Source: Lysobacterales bacterium
GTDB taxonomy: Bacteria > Pseudomonadota > Gammaproteobacteria > Xanthomonadales > Xanthomonadaceae
Length of the DNA stretch: 64,000 bases
Direction: 5' to 3'
NCBI GenBank assembly: GCA_019510125.1
Contig: JAEKKX010000013.1
Span: 102,183 to 166,182 of the forward strand
The notes beneath the pieces are model-generated. The model saw only the letters and a program-made list of their open reading frames with translations. It had not been told where the DNA came from and did no database searches. The number at the start of each line of letters is the position of its first letter. The first letter of the stretch is position 1. The position numbers and the translations under genes were made by a program. Shown here piece by piece: positions 52,437 through 61,744 of this stretch.

Positions 52437-53063
52437 TCAGAGCGAGAAGTCGCCGGGCTTGACCGTCACGTTCTGCTTGAACGACAGCACCGAAACGAAG
52501 ATCCGGCGGTTGTCAGAAAGCACGAACTCGAAGCCGGTGGGCTTGTCGTTGCCGAACCACGCGCGGCCCGAAACGATCCCCGAGCCGTAGACGTTGGTCT
52601 GCAGCGAGGCGCCGCGGGTGATGCTGTTGCTGCCCATCGGCAGCTCCTTCATCGGCGCGAAGCGGGTGATCGAACCGATCGTGCCGAGCATGGTGCGCAC
52701 GAACGGATCGACCAGCGTGGCGTAGGCGCCCTTGCTGGCGTTGCCGGTGCCCATGTCGATCCAGCTCACCATGCCGTCGCCGCTGGCGGCGAGCCGGTAT
52801 TCGTTGTTGGCGCCCGGTCGCAGCACGAGCCGGAAGCGGCCGTCGCGCGAGAACAGCAACTGCGCCGGATAGACGCTGGGCGTGCCGGCGTTGCCCTTGG
52901 CGTCGGGCGCCGGGTACAGCGCGATCCGCGCTTCGAGGTAGCCGGTGGTGGTGGTCTTGTCGAGCGCGACGAGATCGGCGCTGGCGGTGTTGATCGCCTG
53001 CGCGGCGCCCAGCGGCAGCAGCAGGGCGAGCGCGGCGGTGGCGAGATGGCGGATGCGGATCAT
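52437..53063 (-). CDS. Exported LolA-like protein, copy B of a duplicated module
   Basis: 208 residues; signal peptide ends near AAQA-INT. Shares with copy A the sequences ASADLVALDKT, YPAPDAKGNAG, YPAQLLFSRDGRFRLVLRPG and the ending FVSVLSFKQNVTVKPGDF. Likely a periplasmic LolA-fold protein. It begins 37 bp after the lipoprotein of its own pair (53101-53916) and both read on the minus strand. Confidence 0.72.
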   Translation of the reverse strand: MIRIRHLATAALALLLPLGAAQAINTASADLVALDKTTTTGYLEARIALYPAPDAKGNAGTPSVYPAQLLFSRDGRFRLVLRPGANNEYRLAASGDGMVSWIDMGTGNASKGAYATLVDPFVRTMLGTIGSITRFAPMKELPMGSNSITRGASLQTNVYGSGIVSGRAWFGNDKPTGFEFVLSDNRRIFVSVLSFKQNVTVKPGDFSL

Positions 53064-53100
53064 GGGAAGTCCCTCGGCGTTCGTGGGCGACGCGACGGCG

Positions 53101-53916
53101 TCAGCGGCAGGCGACGTGCGCGACCGTGCGCAGCGTGGCGGGCGGCGTGTTCGGGCCGAGCGCGCTGCAGCGCGCGAGCGGGTCGGGACTCAGCGGCCGC
53201 ACGTCGACGACGCGGGCGGCATCGGTGCCGGTGGGGATGCCCGGCGCGCTGGGGTCCAGGCATGCGCCCGGCGACAGCATCTGCGTGTAGGTCGCGCCCG
53301 GCGCGCTGCCGTTGAGGGTGACGACGATCGTCACGCTGTTGGTGTTGCAGATGTCGACCAGGCGCAGGTTCGGCGACATCCGCGGCGGGCCGGGGAGTTC
53401 GCCCGGGCCGTAGGTCGGCGTGCCGCCGGCGCACATGCCCTCGTGGGTGAGCTCGAACGTCTGCGTGCCGACGATGCGTCGCGCGGTGGCGTTCACGTCG
53501 GTGACGCCGGTGCGCTGCAGGAACACGCGACTGCTCCCCTCGAAGCGGTCGGTCGGGATCGTCACTGGATTGGCGTTGCTGTGGAAGCCGACGGTGACGC
53601 TGTCGCCGATCGCCGCGAAATCCAGATTGCCGCGATAGCCCGGCGCCAGCGAGGTCGGCGACGGGAACGCGCCGCTGCTCGTGGTCAGCGTGACCGTGGG
53701 GAAGTACGGCGTGCAGTCGGTGGTGGTGGCGCAGGTGTCGCTGCGCAGGAAATCGTAGGACGCGCGCAGCGTGTCGCCCGGGCAGTACTGGGCGGGCGCG
53801 ACCGTGCCCCAGCCCGGCGGGATCGCGCTGCGATCGAGGACGCAGCCGGTCGCGACGATGGCGGCGCAGGCGGCGATGACGGAGAAGCGGAACGCTTGGA
53901 CGAGCGGGGAACGCAT
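53101..53916 (-). CDS. Cys-rich lipoprotein, copy B of a duplicated module
   Basis: 271 residues from ATG 53916, exactly as long as copy A. Lipobox IVATGC (Cys about 25). Shared motifs with copy A: APAQYCPGDTLRASY, GYRGNLDF, HEGMCAGG, PPRMSPNLRLVDICN and CSALGPNTPPATLRT. It is the first gene of the four-gene minus-strand block (lipoprotein B, LolA-like B, lipoprotein A, LolA-like A). Function unknown. Confidence 0.72.
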   Translation of the reverse strand: MRSPLVQAFRFSVIAACAAIVATGCVLDRSAIPPGWGTVAPAQYCPGDTLRASYDFLRSDTCATTTDCTPYFPTVTLTTSSGAFPSPTSLAPGYRGNLDFAAIGDSVTVGFHSNANPVTIPTDRFEGSSRVFLQRTGVTDVNATARRIVGTQTFELTHEGMCAGGTPTYGPGELPGPPRMSPNLRLVDICNTNSVTIVVTLNGSAPGATYTQMLSPGACLDPSAPGIPTGTDAARVVDVRPLSPDPLARCSALGPNTPPATLRTVAHVACR

Positions 53917-54022
53917 CGGGGGCCTCCGGGGCTGGCGGCCGCGCGCGGGACGGCGGCCTCGCTTCGAAGTCACGTCAACCGCCGCGGGGAGCGGACAGCC
54001 CGCCCCGGAGGCCCCCATGCGT

Positions 54023-54928
54023 TCAGCCGCGGCCCAGCGCCTTCGCCCGCGCCCGCAACGCGATCGCCAGCACGCCGCCGAGCACCATCGCGCCGCCCAG
54101 CCACAGCCGCGGTCCGGGACGATCGCCCCAGACCGCGATGCCCAGCGCGACCGCGAACACCGGCACCAGCAGCAGGTAGGGCATGACCTGCGCCACCGGA
54201 TGCCGCTGCACCAGCCGGAAGAACAGCGTGTGGCCGATCAGCGACGCGACGATCGCCGAATACGCGGCGGCCCCCCACACCACCGGACTCGCGGCGCGCA
54301 GCGCATCGAGGCCGCCGGGCTCGATCGCCGCGCTGATCGCCAGCAGCGGCAGCACGCCGATCAGCGCGGTCCAGCCCTGCAGGCCGATCGCGTCCACGCC
54401 CGAGAGGCCGCGCATCAGCACCGTGCCGAGCGCGATCAGCAGCGCCGAGAACAGCATCATCCCGAGCGCGGCGGGATGGTCCAGCACCAGCGGATCGAAG
54501 CCCAGCACCAGCACGCCGGCGAAGCTGACCGCGATCGCCGTGCCCGTGCGCCAGGCGAAGCGTTCGCCGCGCAGCCACCATGCCAGCAGCACCGACATCG
54601 GGATGTAGCTCTGCAGCACGATCGCCGGCGACGACACGTCGCCGGCCATGCGCAGCGCCCACAGGCTGGTGCCGAAATGCAGCGCGCCGTTGAGCAGCGC
54701 CACCGCGACCAGCCGCGACCACTGCGCGCGCGGCGGCGCGCGCACGAACCCGACCAGCAGCACCGCCATCAGCCCGAGCCGCAGCGCGCTGAACAGGAAC
54801 GGCGGCACTTCGCGCAGGGCGAAGGCGGAGGTGAGGAAATTGCCCGCCCACGCGAGGCAGACGATCAGCGCGAGGGTGAAGTCGCGCGCGCCGAACGCGG
54901 GGACGGCGTGCGCGCCGCGCTCAGCCAC
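54023..54928 (-). CDS. EamA/DMT-family exporter
   Basis: 301 residues with ten hydrophobic helices arranged as two five-helix repeats (FTLALIVCLAWAGNFLTSAFA... and LQGWTALIGVLPLLAISAAI...), as in drug/metabolite transporters such as RhaT or YdcZ relatives. The substrate is not predictable. It starts about 40 bp after the Mpo1-like gene on the same strand. Confidence 0.88.
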   Translation of the reverse strand: MAERGAHAVPAFGARDFTLALIVCLAWAGNFLTSAFALREVPPFLFSALRLGLMAVLLVGFVRAPPRAQWSRLVAVALLNGALHFGTSLWALRMAGDVSSPAIVLQSYIPMSVLLAWWLRGERFAWRTGTAIAVSFAGVLVLGFDPLVLDHPAALGMMLFSALLIALGTVLMRGLSGVDAIGLQGWTALIGVLPLLAISAAIEPGGLDALRAASPVVWGAAAYSAIVASLIGHTLFFRLVQRHPVAQVMPYLLLVPVFAVALGIAVWGDRPGPRLWLGGAMVLGGVLAIALRARAKALGRG

Positions 54929-54967
54929 GGGCGCGCGTCCCGCGGGCGGGTGCGGGGCGCGTTCGCA

Positions 54968-55450
54968 TCAGTACGACAGGCCGAGCCGGCGCAACAGCTT
55001 CGCCAGCACCCAGGCCGGGCCGATCAGCAGATAGACCAGGTCGGTGAGGAAGCTCGGCTTCTTGCCTTCGAGCTTGTGGCCGACGAACTGCGCGATCCAT
55101 GCGATCACGAACACCCCGATCGCGACCTCCAGCAGCAGGCGCAGGCCGAGCGCGTCCTGCAGCAGCCGGTTCAGGCCGAGCATCAGCACCAGCACCGCCA
55201 GCATGCCGAACCCGAGCGTGCGCGAGGCGCGGTAGTAGAACATCCACGCCGCGAACGACGCGAACGCGGCCCACGCCCCCGCGCCGAACAGCGTGCCCGG
55301 CACCGGCACGCACCACAGCAGCGCGGTCACCGTCCACAGGATGGTCGGCACCGCGACGTAGTGGATCGCCTGGTTGGTCGGATTCTGGTGGTCGGCCGAG
55401 TATTTGGCGAACCAGGCGTCGATGGGGCGTTCGGCGGTTTCGGTCGTCAT
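54968..55450 (-). CDS. Mpo1-like (DUF962) membrane protein
   Basis: 160 residues from ATG 55450; the ORF-track start at 55579 is too early. NPTNQAIHYVAVPTILWTVTAL about 22-43 contains the conserved HxxxxP of the family, followed by four membrane segments and FVGHKLEGKKPSFLTDLVYLLIGPAWV near the end. The yeast relative Mpo1 is an Fe(II) dioxygenase that shortens 2-hydroxy fatty acids; the same His residues (HY in QAIHY, FVGHK) are present here. Probably handles long-chain 2-hydroxy acids. Confidence 0.85.
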   Translation of the reverse strand: MTTETAERPIDAWFAKYSADHQNPTNQAIHYVAVPTILWTVTALLWCVPVPGTLFGAGAWAAFASFAAWMFYYRASRTLGFGMLAVLVLMLGLNRLLQDALGLRLLLEVAIGVFVIAWIAQFVGHKLEGKKPSFLTDLVYLLIGPAWVLAKLLRRLGLSY

Positions 55451-55482
55451 GGCGGGCTCCGGCGGAAAGGGACGATGCGCGC

Positions 55483-55974
55483 TCAACGGAAATGCAGGTT
55501 GACCGCGAGGAAGAACAGGAACAGGCCGGTCGGGCCGTCGACGGACGCCGGCAGATCGAAGCGGAAGCTGCGCTTCCACAGCGTGAACCCGGTGGTCTCC
55601 GCGAGCGTTCCCACCTCCCGGCCGGTGTCGTCCAGCAGCGCGTAGCGCAGCGAGAACAGGCCGGCGCGCTTCTCGAAGCGGAACGTCGTCCCGTGGAGGT
55701 TCGCCACGTAATCGTGCTTGCGCTTCACCTTGTCGGCGGACGCGAGCGTCTCGCCATTGCCGTCGACCAGCGAGAAACGGAAATCGTCGGCGACGAAACC
55801 GTCCCGGGTGCGCGCGTAGTCGATGCGGTAGCTGCGGCCGTCGAAGTCGATCACGATCGGATCATTCGGCCACGTCTTCAGCCGCAGCTCGCCCTTCGCC
55901 GTGCCCGAGGCGACCGCGACGGCGTAGCGGAACTTCGAGAAGCCGCAGGTGATGAGGAGGGACGTGGCAGGCAT
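55483..55974 (-). CDS. Hypothetical protein, 163 residues
   Basis: Starts at ATG 55974. Predicted mostly beta strands (YRIDYARTRDGFVADDFRFSLVDGNG, TTFRFEKRAGLFSLRYALLDDTG) and a hydrophobic end (TGLFLFFLAVNLHFR) that may be a membrane tail. No family or active site recognised. It lies in a row of small minus-strand genes between the DUF4304-like gene and the Mpo1-like gene, with 32 bp to the latter. Confidence 0.65.
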   Translation of the reverse strand: MPATSLLITCGFSKFRYAVAVASGTAKGELRLKTWPNDPIVIDFDGRSYRIDYARTRDGFVADDFRFSLVDGNGETLASADKVKRKHDYVANLHGTTFRFEKRAGLFSLRYALLDDTGREVGTLAETTGFTLWKRSFRFDLPASVDGPTGLFLFFLAVNLHFR

Positions 55975-56003
55975 GGGAGTCCGTGGGCGTCGTCGTGCGG
56001 GAA

Positions 56004-56567
56004 TCAGGAGGTCGCCAGTGCGGCGCGCCGGCGATCGCGCAGGGCGCGTGCGCAGGCCCCGAAGCGCGGCAGCAGGAAGTCGGCGATCCACTGCAGGTGT
56101 TCGGGCCGGTAGTAGCGCAGCCACACGTCCACCTGCCGCCACTGCGCCGGCGTCCAGTCGTGCGCCTCCAGGTCCTTCGGATACGGATCGAAGCCGGGGA
56201 TCGCCACCGGCGGATCCGGCGGCAGGCTCGCGCGCACGCGGCGGTTGGCCTCGAGCACGGCCGGCACGTCGTCGTCCGCCAGCAACGCCAGGTAACGGGC
56301 GCGGTCGTCCAGCCCGCCGGGCAGCGGCGAGGGCGCGCCGGCGTCGTACTGGAACTCCACGGTGAGTTCGCTGCCGAAGCCGTCCCACCAGCCGTACTTG
56401 TCGATCTGCACCCAGAACGACACGCTGTCGCCGCCGTCGGCCAGCGACCATGCAGAAGGCGAAAGTTTCGAGCGCTTCCAGCCCGCGGCCTTCAGCGGCC
56501 CCGCCCACGCCTCGCGCAGGTGCGCATGCACCTCGCGCGACAGCAGCTTGGCGGGGAGCGGCTGCAT
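56004..56567 (-). CDS. DUF4304-like hypothetical protein
   Basis: 187 residues. LREAWAGPLKAAGWKRSKLSPSAWSLADGG ... VSFWVQIDKYGWWDGFGSELTVEFQ resembles the DUF4304 family, whose function is unknown. The C-terminal half (LQWIADFLLPRFGACARALRD) is helical. It starts directly after the purC stop on the same strand. Confidence 0.65.
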   Translation of the reverse strand: MQPLPAKLLSREVHAHLREAWAGPLKAAGWKRSKLSPSAWSLADGGDSVSFWVQIDKYGWWDGFGSELTVEFQYDAGAPSPLPGGLDDRARYLALLADDDVPAVLEANRRVRASLPPDPPVAIPGFDPYPKDLEAHDWTPAQWRQVDVWLRYYRPEHLQWIADFLLPRFGACARALRDRRRAALATS

Positions 56568-57497
56568 TCAGTCGACGCTGATCCCCGCCAGCCGCTGCAA
56601 CGCCTCGGCGTACTTCGCGCGGGTGCGGTCGATCACGTCCTGCGGGAGGCGCGGGCCGGGCGCGGTCTTGTTCCAGTCCAGCGTCTCCAGGTAGTCGCGG
56701 ACGAACTGCTTGTCGTAGCTCGGCGGGCTGATGCCGACGTCGTATTCGTCGGCGGGCCAGTAGCGCGACGAATCCGGGGTCAGCATCTCGTCCATCACGT
56801 ACAGGCGGCCGTCGGCGTCGGTGCCGAACTCGAACTTGGTGTCGGCCAGCAGGATGCCGCGCTGCGCGGCGTAGTCGGCGGCGTGGCGGTACAGGCGCAG
56901 CGTGGCGTCGCGCACCTGTTCGGCCAGCTCGGCGCCGACCGTGCGCACCATCGTGTCGAAATCGATGTTCTCGTCGTGGTCGCCGACCGCGGCCTTGGTC
57001 GAGGGCGTGAAGATCGGTTCGGGCAGTCGTTCCGCCTGGCGCAGGCCGTCGGGCAGCGCGATCCCGCTGACCCGGCCGGTGCGCTGGTAGTCCTTCCAGC
57101 CGCTGCCGATGAGGTAGCCGCGGGCGATCGCCTCCACCGGCACCGGCCTGAGCTTCTTCGTCACCACCGCGCGCTTCGCGTACAGCGCGGCGTCGACGCC
57201 GTCGGGCAGCACCGCCGCCACGTCGATGCCGGTGAGGTGGTTGGGCAGGATGTGCGCGGTCTGCGCGAACCAGAAATTGCTGATCTGGCAGAGCATCTCG
57301 CCCTTGCCGGGAATCGGGTCCGGCAGCACCACGTCGAAGGCGCTGAGCCGGTCGGTGGCGACCATCAGCAGCAGCGGGCCGTGGTCGCGCGCTTCCGGCG
57401 GCAGGCGCTCGGCCGGCAGGTCGAACACGTCGCGGACCTTGCCGCGATGTCGCAGGGGCAGGCCGGGCAGATCGGAGTCGAGCAGGGTGGTCGCCAC
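56568..57497 (-). CDS. purC: Phosphoribosylaminoimidazole-succinocarboxamide synthase
   Basis: 309 residues, the longer eukaryote-like and Gammaproteobacterial form. Signatures: [15 protein letters not shown] near 17-31 (ATP loop), [23 protein letters not shown] about 45-67, [21 protein letters not shown] about 121-141 and [31 protein letters not shown] about 210-240. It joins CAIR and aspartate with ATP in purine synthesis. Divergent from the J-domain gene with 86 bp between starts. Confidence 0.96.
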   Translation of the reverse strand: MATTLLDSDLPGLPLRHRGKVRDVFDLPAERLPPEARDHGPLLLMVATDRLSAFDVVLPDPIPGKGEMLCQISNFWFAQTAHILPNHLTGIDVAAVLPDGVDAALYAKRAVVTKKLRPVPVEAIARGYLIGSGWKDYQRTGRVSGIALPDGLRQAERLPEPIFTPSTKAAVGDHDENIDFDTMVRTVGAELAEQVRDATLRLYRHAADYAAQRGILLADTKFEFGTDADGRLYVMDEMLTPDSSRYWPADEYDVGISPPSYDKQFVRDYLETLDWNKTAPGPRLPQDVIDRTRAKYAEALQRLAGISVD

Positions 57498-57583
57498 GCG
57501 CAGTCCGTCGGGAACGTCGGGCCGCCTAGTGTACGGCGCACCGCGCCCACGGGAAGGGCGGGCGGCCCTGTAAACTGTGCGCC

Positions 57584-57958
57584 ATGACGCGCTGGTCCGG
57601 AAAAGTCCTCGGCCTCGTCGCCGGCTGGCTGCTGACGCGACACCCCGACGGCGCCCTGCTGGGCCTGCTGCTGGGCCACGCCTGGGACGCCGGCTGGTTC
57701 CACGGCCCGCTGCGCCGTCCGCTCGCCCGCCCGGCCGCGCCGGCGCCCGACGATGCGGCCTACGGCGTGCTGGGCGTGACCGGCGACGCCAGCGACGCCG
57801 AGATCGACCGGGCCTACCGCCGCCTCATCGCCCGCTACCATCCCGACCGCCTCGTCGGCGTCGCCGATGACCGCCGCCGCCAGGCCGAACGCAAGGCCGG
57901 CGAGATCAACGTCGCCTACGACCGCATCCAGACCCTTCGTCGCAACGCCCGGAAATGA
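57584..57958 (+). CDS. Short J-domain (DjlA-like) co-chaperone
   Basis: 124 residues. An N-terminal Gly/Leu-rich helix pair ([30 protein letters not shown]) resembles the TerB-adjacent membrane anchor of DjlA. A C-terminal J domain follows ([31 protein letters not shown]) with the essential HPD at 86-88 for Hsp70 stimulation. The central TerB domain of full DjlA is missing, so this is a short form. TGA overlaps the rpe ATG. Confidence 0.84.
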   Translation: MTRWSGKVLGLVAGWLLTRHPDGALLGLLLGHAWDAGWFHGPLRRPLARPAAPAPDDAAYGVLGVTGDASDAEIDRAYRRLIARYHPDRLVGVADDRRRQAERKAGEINVAYDRIQTLRRNARK

Positions 57959-58653
57959 GCCCCATGCACCCCACCGTCATCGCCCCGTCCATCCTCTCCG
58001 CCAACTTCGCCAGGCTCGGCGAGGAGGTCGACGCGGTCCTCGCCGCGGGCGCGGACTGGGTGCATTTCGACGTGATGGACAACCATTACGTGCCCAACCT
58101 CACCATCGGCCCGCTGGTGTGCGAGGCGCTCCGGAAACATGGCGTCACCGCGCCGATCGACGTGCATCTCATGGTCGAGCCGGTGGACCGCATCGTGCCG
58201 GACTTCGCGAAGGCCGGCGCGTCGCTGATCAGCTTCCATCCCGAGGCCAGCCGCCACGTCCACCGCACGATCCAGCTCATCAAGTCCTCCGGCTGCCAGG
58301 CGGGCCTGGTGCTGAATCCGGCGACCCCGGTCGAGGTGCTCGACTACGTGCTCGAAGAGCTCGACCTGGTGCTGCTGATGTCGGTCAATCCGGGCTTCGG
58401 CGGGCAGAGCTTCATCCCCTCGGCGCTGGACAAGCTGCGCGTCGTGCGCCAGCGGATCGACGCGGTCGCCGCGCGCACCGGCAAGGCGATCCGGCTGGAA
58501 ATCGACGGCGGCGTGAAGGTCGACAACATCGCGCAGATCGCGAAGGCCGGCGCCGACACCTTCGTCGCCGGCTCGGCGATCTTCGGCCAGCCGGACTATC
58601 CCGGCGTCGTCTCGGCGATGAAGGCCGCGGTCGCGGCCGTGCGCCATGGCTGA
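57955..58653 (+). CDS. rpe: Ribulose-phosphate 3-epimerase
   Basis: 232 residues from ATG 57955, which overlaps the J-domain stop (ATGA); ATG 57964 is an alternative start. TIM barrel with [18 protein letters not shown] at the N terminus, [18 protein letters not shown] about 35-52 (metal Asp/His), [13 protein letters not shown] about 67-79 and [16 protein letters not shown] about 137-152. It interconverts D-ribulose 5-phosphate and D-xylulose 5-phosphate in the pentose phosphate pathway. The end overlaps the next gene by 8 bp. Confidence 0.97.
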   Translation: MSPMHPTVIAPSILSANFARLGEEVDAVLAAGADWVHFDVMDNHYVPNLTIGPLVCEALRKHGVTAPIDVHLMVEPVDRIVPDFAKAGASLISFHPEASRHVHRTIQLIKSSGCQAGLVLNPATPVEVLDYVLEELDLVLLMSVNPGFGGQSFIPSALDKLRVVRQRIDAVAARTGKAIRLEIDGGVKVDNIAQIAKAGADTFVAGSAIFGQPDYPGVVSAMKAAVAAVRHG

Positions 58654-59581
58654 GGCCGCGCGCGGCCTCGGGCTCATCCTCAACGGCAACGCGGCGGGCG
58701 ATCCGGACCTGCGCAGTGCCGTCGGCGACCTGCGCGCGGCGGGGACGCCGGTGCACGTCCGCGTGACCTGGGAAGACGGCGACGCGGCGCGACAGGCGGA
58801 CGAACTGATCGCGCTCGGCGTCCGCACGCTGGTGGCCTGCGGCGGCGACGGCACGCTGGGGGCGGTGGCCGCGGCCCTCGCCGCACGCGACGCCGACGCC
58901 GCGGCGCTCCCCGCGCTGGCCGCGATCCCGCTGGGCACCGCGAACGACTTCGCCACCGCGGCCGGCATCCCGTCGGCCCCGGCCGAGGCGCTCGCGCTGT
59001 GCGCGCGGCCGCCGCAGCCGATCGACCTGCTGCGGATCGACGCCGACGGCGCGCGGCGCTGGTGCCTCAACCTTGCCACCGGCGGCTTCGGCGCGCAGGC
59101 CACCCAGGCGGCGGGCAGCGGCCTGAAGAGCGCCCTCGGCGGCACCGCCTACCTCCTGCGCGGACTGATGTCGCTGGGCAACCTCCAGCACGAGCGCGCG
59201 CGATTCACGGCCGACGGCTTTGCGTGGACCGGCGACTTCATCGCGGTCGGCATCGGCAACGGCCGGCTCGCCGGCGGCGGGCAGCCGCTGTGCCCGGACG
59301 CATGCATCGACGATGGCCTGCTCGAACTGACCCTGGTCCCGCCGCTGGAGGGCGAACTCGGGGCCACCCTCGGCAAGCTGCTCGCCGAAGGCCGCGAGGC
59401 GGCGCTCGAACAGGCGGCGCTGCGCCGGCGGCTGGCCGCGGTGCGCATCGAGGCCGACACGCCGCTCACCCTCAACCTCGACGGCGAGCCCTGCGAAGCC
59501 CGATGCTTCGAGATCGCCTGCGTGCCGCGGCGCCTGCGCATGCACCTGCCGGACGGCTGCCCCCTGCTGGCGTCGTCGTGA
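58646..59581 (+). CDS. YegS/DgkB-like lipid kinase
   Basis: 311 residues. Diacylglycerol-kinase-like catalytic motifs: ILNGNAAGD near 11-19, [16 protein letters not shown] about 63-78 (GGDGT ATP motif) and [15 protein letters not shown] about 91-105. A beta-sandwich lipid-binding C terminus carries [19 protein letters not shown]. It probably phosphorylates a lipid such as phosphatidylglycerol or diacylglycerol. Start overlaps rpe by 8 bp. In many relatives this position is occupied by gph; here a lipid kinase stands between rpe and trpE. Confidence 0.9.
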   Translation: MAEAARGLGLILNGNAAGDPDLRSAVGDLRAAGTPVHVRVTWEDGDAARQADELIALGVRTLVACGGDGTLGAVAAALAARDADAAALPALAAIPLGTANDFATAAGIPSAPAEALALCARPPQPIDLLRIDADGARRWCLNLATGGFGAQATQAAGSGLKSALGGTAYLLRGLMSLGNLQHERARFTADGFAWTGDFIAVGIGNGRLAGGGQPLCPDACIDDGLLELTLVPPLEGELGATLGKLLAEGREAALEQAALRRRLAAVRIEADTPLTLNLDGEPCEARCFEIACVPRRLRMHLPDGCPLLASS

Positions 59582-59628
59582 CGCCACGGGCCGCGCGCCA
59601 CGCCGCATGCCCCCCCCCCCGCCTCTTC

Positions 59629-59775
59629 GTAGGAGCGACGTCAGTCGCGACCCCGCCCCCGCACCACCTCTTCGCAGGACCGACGTCAGTCGTGACCCCA
59701 CCCCTCGCTTCCTGGCACGAGCCGCATCCGTCGCGACCCGATGCGCCCCCAGGTCGCGACTCACGTCGCTCCTAC
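59629..59775. repeat. Cluster of three REP-like copies (GTAGGAGCGACGTCAGTCGC type)
   Basis: Copies at 59629-59651 (plus), 59674-59696 (plus, degenerate: GCAGGACCGACGTCAGTCGT) and 59753-59775 (inverted: GTCGCGACTCACGTCGCTCC). Same family as at 21.9 kb and 26 kb. Confidence 0.85.
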
Positions 59776-59806
59776 GGAAAAGGAGGCCTCGCCGGGCGCC
59801 GCAACG

Positions 59807-59833
59807 AAAAAGAGCGGCGCCTTGCGGCGCCGC
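59807..59833 (-). terminator. Orphan intrinsic terminator on the minus strand
   Basis: GCGGCGCC-TTGC-GGCGCCGC (59814-59833), a perfect 8-bp stem followed on the minus strand by TC and five T (complement of 59807-59811). No minus-strand gene lies upstream of it in the window. Confidence 0.65.
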
Positions 59834-59987
59834 CCCGGTGAAATTGGAAGCAATCCCGCTTCCGTCCGTCGTCCCTGCGATGGCCTTCCATGTTCCGGGT
59901 GGACGGTGACGGTTCCGTGACGACCGCATGGCGCAGGGAAGTCAGGGCGCGGGTGCGGCAGGCCCCGGAAGCCGCTAGCATGGCGGG

Positions 59988-60068
59988 ATGCACACGATCG
60001 ACGACCTCCGGCGGGCGCTCCCGCATCGGGCGGCCCCCGCGGCCGCGCAGGGACGATGGCGCGGCTGA
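59988..60068 (+). other. Possible 26-codon leader reading frame before trpE
   Basis: ATG 59988 to TGA 60066-60068 would give [15 protein letters not shown]... ending with one Trp. It carries a weak GGCGGG just upstream and ends 58 bp before trpE. Only one Trp codon is present, so it is not a classic trp attenuator leader. Recorded as a low-confidence observation. Confidence 0.2.
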
Positions 60069-60126
60069 GCCGCCTTCCGCCCACCCCCGCCTGACCGCGC
60101 CCCCGCGCGCCCTCGAGGATTCCCGC

Positions 60127-61632
60127 GTGATCTCGTTCGAACAGTTCCAGCAGCATGCCGCCGACGGCAACACCCTCGTGCCCGTCGTCCGCGAAGTGCT
60201 CTCCGACCTCGACACCCCGCTGTCGGTCTACCTCAAGCTGGCCGACGGCCCGCATACCTACCTGTTCGAGTCGGTCGAGGGCGGCGAACGCTTCGGCCGC
60301 TATTCGATCATCGGCCTGCCCGCGCATCGCGTGTACGCCTTCGCCGGGCACACGCTGTTCGTCACCGAACTGGGCGAACTGGTCGAAAGCCGCATCGTCG
60401 ACGACCCGCTGGCCGAGGTCGAACGCCTGCGCACCGCGCAGAAGATCCCGCGCCTCCCGGGCCTGCCGGGCTTCACCGGTGGCCTCGTCGGCTGGTTCGG
60501 CTTCGAGTGCATCCAGTACATCGAACCGCGCCTGCGCGGCAGCGACGGCCTGCATCGCGACTACCACGACGAACTGGGCACGCCCGACATCCTGCTGATG
60601 GACAGCCGCGACGTCGCGGTGTTCGACAACCTCAAGGGCCGGCTGTACCTCATCGTCCACGCCGACCCGCGCGAACCGCAGGCCTGGGCGCGCGCCAACC
60701 GCCGCCTCGACGAACTCACACACCGCCTGCGCCAGGGCGGCCCCGGCTATCCCGAGGCGCGCGATTCCGCCGGCCTCAACGAAGGCGATTTCGTCTCCGG
60801 CTTCACCCGCGAGGGCTTCATCGCCGCGGTCGAGAAGTCGAAGGATTACATCCGCGCCGGCGACATCTTCCAGGTCGTGCTGAGCCAGCGCATGTCGGTG
60901 CCGTTCAAGGCGCGCCCGGTCGACGTCTACCGCGCCCTGCGCGCGCTCAATCCCTCGCCGTACATGTATTTCCTCGACGTCGGCGGCACCCAGGTGGTCG
61001 GCTCCTCGCCGGAGATCCTGGTGCGTCTCGAACACGACGCCGAAGGCGCGGGCAAGGTCACCGTGCGCCCGATCGCCGGCACCCGCCCGCGCGGGCGCAC
61101 GCACGAGCAGGACCTCGCGCTGGAAGCCGAACTGCTGGCCGACCCCAAGGAACGCGCCGAGCACCTGATGCTGATCGACCTCGGCCGCAACGACGTCGGC
61201 CGCGTCAGCGAACCGGGCACGGTCGAAGTCGGCGAGCGCTTCGTGATCGAACGCTACAGCCACGTCATGCACATCGTCAGCGAAGTCACCGGCACCCTGA
61301 AGCAGGGCCTGAGCTACGCCGACGTGCTGCGCGCCACCTTCCCCGCCGGCACCGTCAGCGGCGCCCCCAAGATCCGCGCGCTGGAAGTGATCCGCGAACT
61401 CGAACCCGTCAAGCGCAACGTCTACGCCGGTAGCATCGGCTACATCAGTTGGCACGGCGACGCCGACACCGCCATCGCCATCCGCACCGCCGTCATCCAG
61501 GACGGCCGCCTCTACGTCCAGGCCGGCGCCGGCATCGTCTACGACTCCGACCCGCAGACCGAGTGGGAGGAGACGATGAACAAGGGACGGGCGTTGTTCC
61601 GGGCGGTGGAGGAGGCGGCGCGGGGCCTCTAA
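60127..61632 (+). CDS. trpE: Anthranilate synthase component I
   Basis: 501 residues starting at GTG 60127, with GAGGATT 8 nt upstream; the ORF-track extension upstream has no family sequence. N-terminal domain: [11 protein letters not shown]-like [34 protein letters not shown] (Trp feedback site LLES-like LFESV). Chorismate-binding core: [14 protein letters not shown] near 248, [11 protein letters not shown] about 296-306, [15 protein letters not shown] about 316-330 and [23 protein letters not shown] about 395-417. It makes anthranilate from chorismate, with TrpG elsewhere, at the head of tryptophan synthesis. Confidence 0.96.
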   Translation: MISFEQFQQHAADGNTLVPVVREVLSDLDTPLSVYLKLADGPHTYLFESVEGGERFGRYSIIGLPAHRVYAFAGHTLFVTELGELVESRIVDDPLAEVERLRTAQKIPRLPGLPGFTGGLVGWFGFECIQYIEPRLRGSDGLHRDYHDELGTPDILLMDSRDVAVFDNLKGRLYLIVHADPREPQAWARANRRLDELTHRLRQGGPGYPEARDSAGLNEGDFVSGFTREGFIAAVEKSKDYIRAGDIFQVVLSQRMSVPFKARPVDVYRALRALNPSPYMYFLDVGGTQVVGSSPEILVRLEHDAEGAGKVTVRPIAGTRPRGRTHEQDLALEAELLADPKERAEHLMLIDLGRNDVGRVSEPGTVEVGERFVIERYSHVMHIVSEVTGTLKQGLSYADVLRATFPAGTVSGAPKIRALEVIRELEPVKRNVYAGSIGYISWHGDADTAIAIRTAVIQDGRLYVQAGAGIVYDSDPQTEWEETMNKGRALFRAVEEAARGL

Positions 61633-61729
61633 ACCGGCGCTACAACGCCTGTAGGCGTCCGTGTGGGTGTTTTCTGCAATGTGTCGACAGCGAGCCTCAA
61701 GCGACTAAGATCATGTGGTCTTGGGGTGT

Positions 61730-61738
61730 GGGGGGGGG
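61730..61738 (+). repeat. Run of nine G just before the KAP NTPase start codon
   Basis: G9 lies where the ribosome site should be, ending 6 nt before the ATG at 61745. If translation begins at GTG 61715 instead, the run is inside the coding frame, and a change by one G would shift the frame. Confidence 0.85.
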
Positions 61739-61744
61739 CGTGCT

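Larger units (their letters stand above)
59582..60126. other. 545-bp intergenic region between yegS-like gene and trpE
   Basis: Contains a run of 11 C (59610-59620), three REP-like copies, an inverted hairpin at 59814-59833 that forms a terminator on the minus strand, and a possible 26-codon reading frame before trpE. No supported gene of normal size. No minus-strand gene is visible that would need the terminator. Confidence 0.6.

Noticed and set aside
59807-59833. Terminator for the yegS-like plus-strand gene
   Set aside because: The T run lies on the minus-strand side only; plus-strand reading has no U tract after the stem.
59988-60068. trp attenuator leader peptide before trpE
   Set aside because: Only one Trp codon, weak ribosome site, and no plus-strand terminator-antiterminator pair. 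Kept as a low-confidence feature only.
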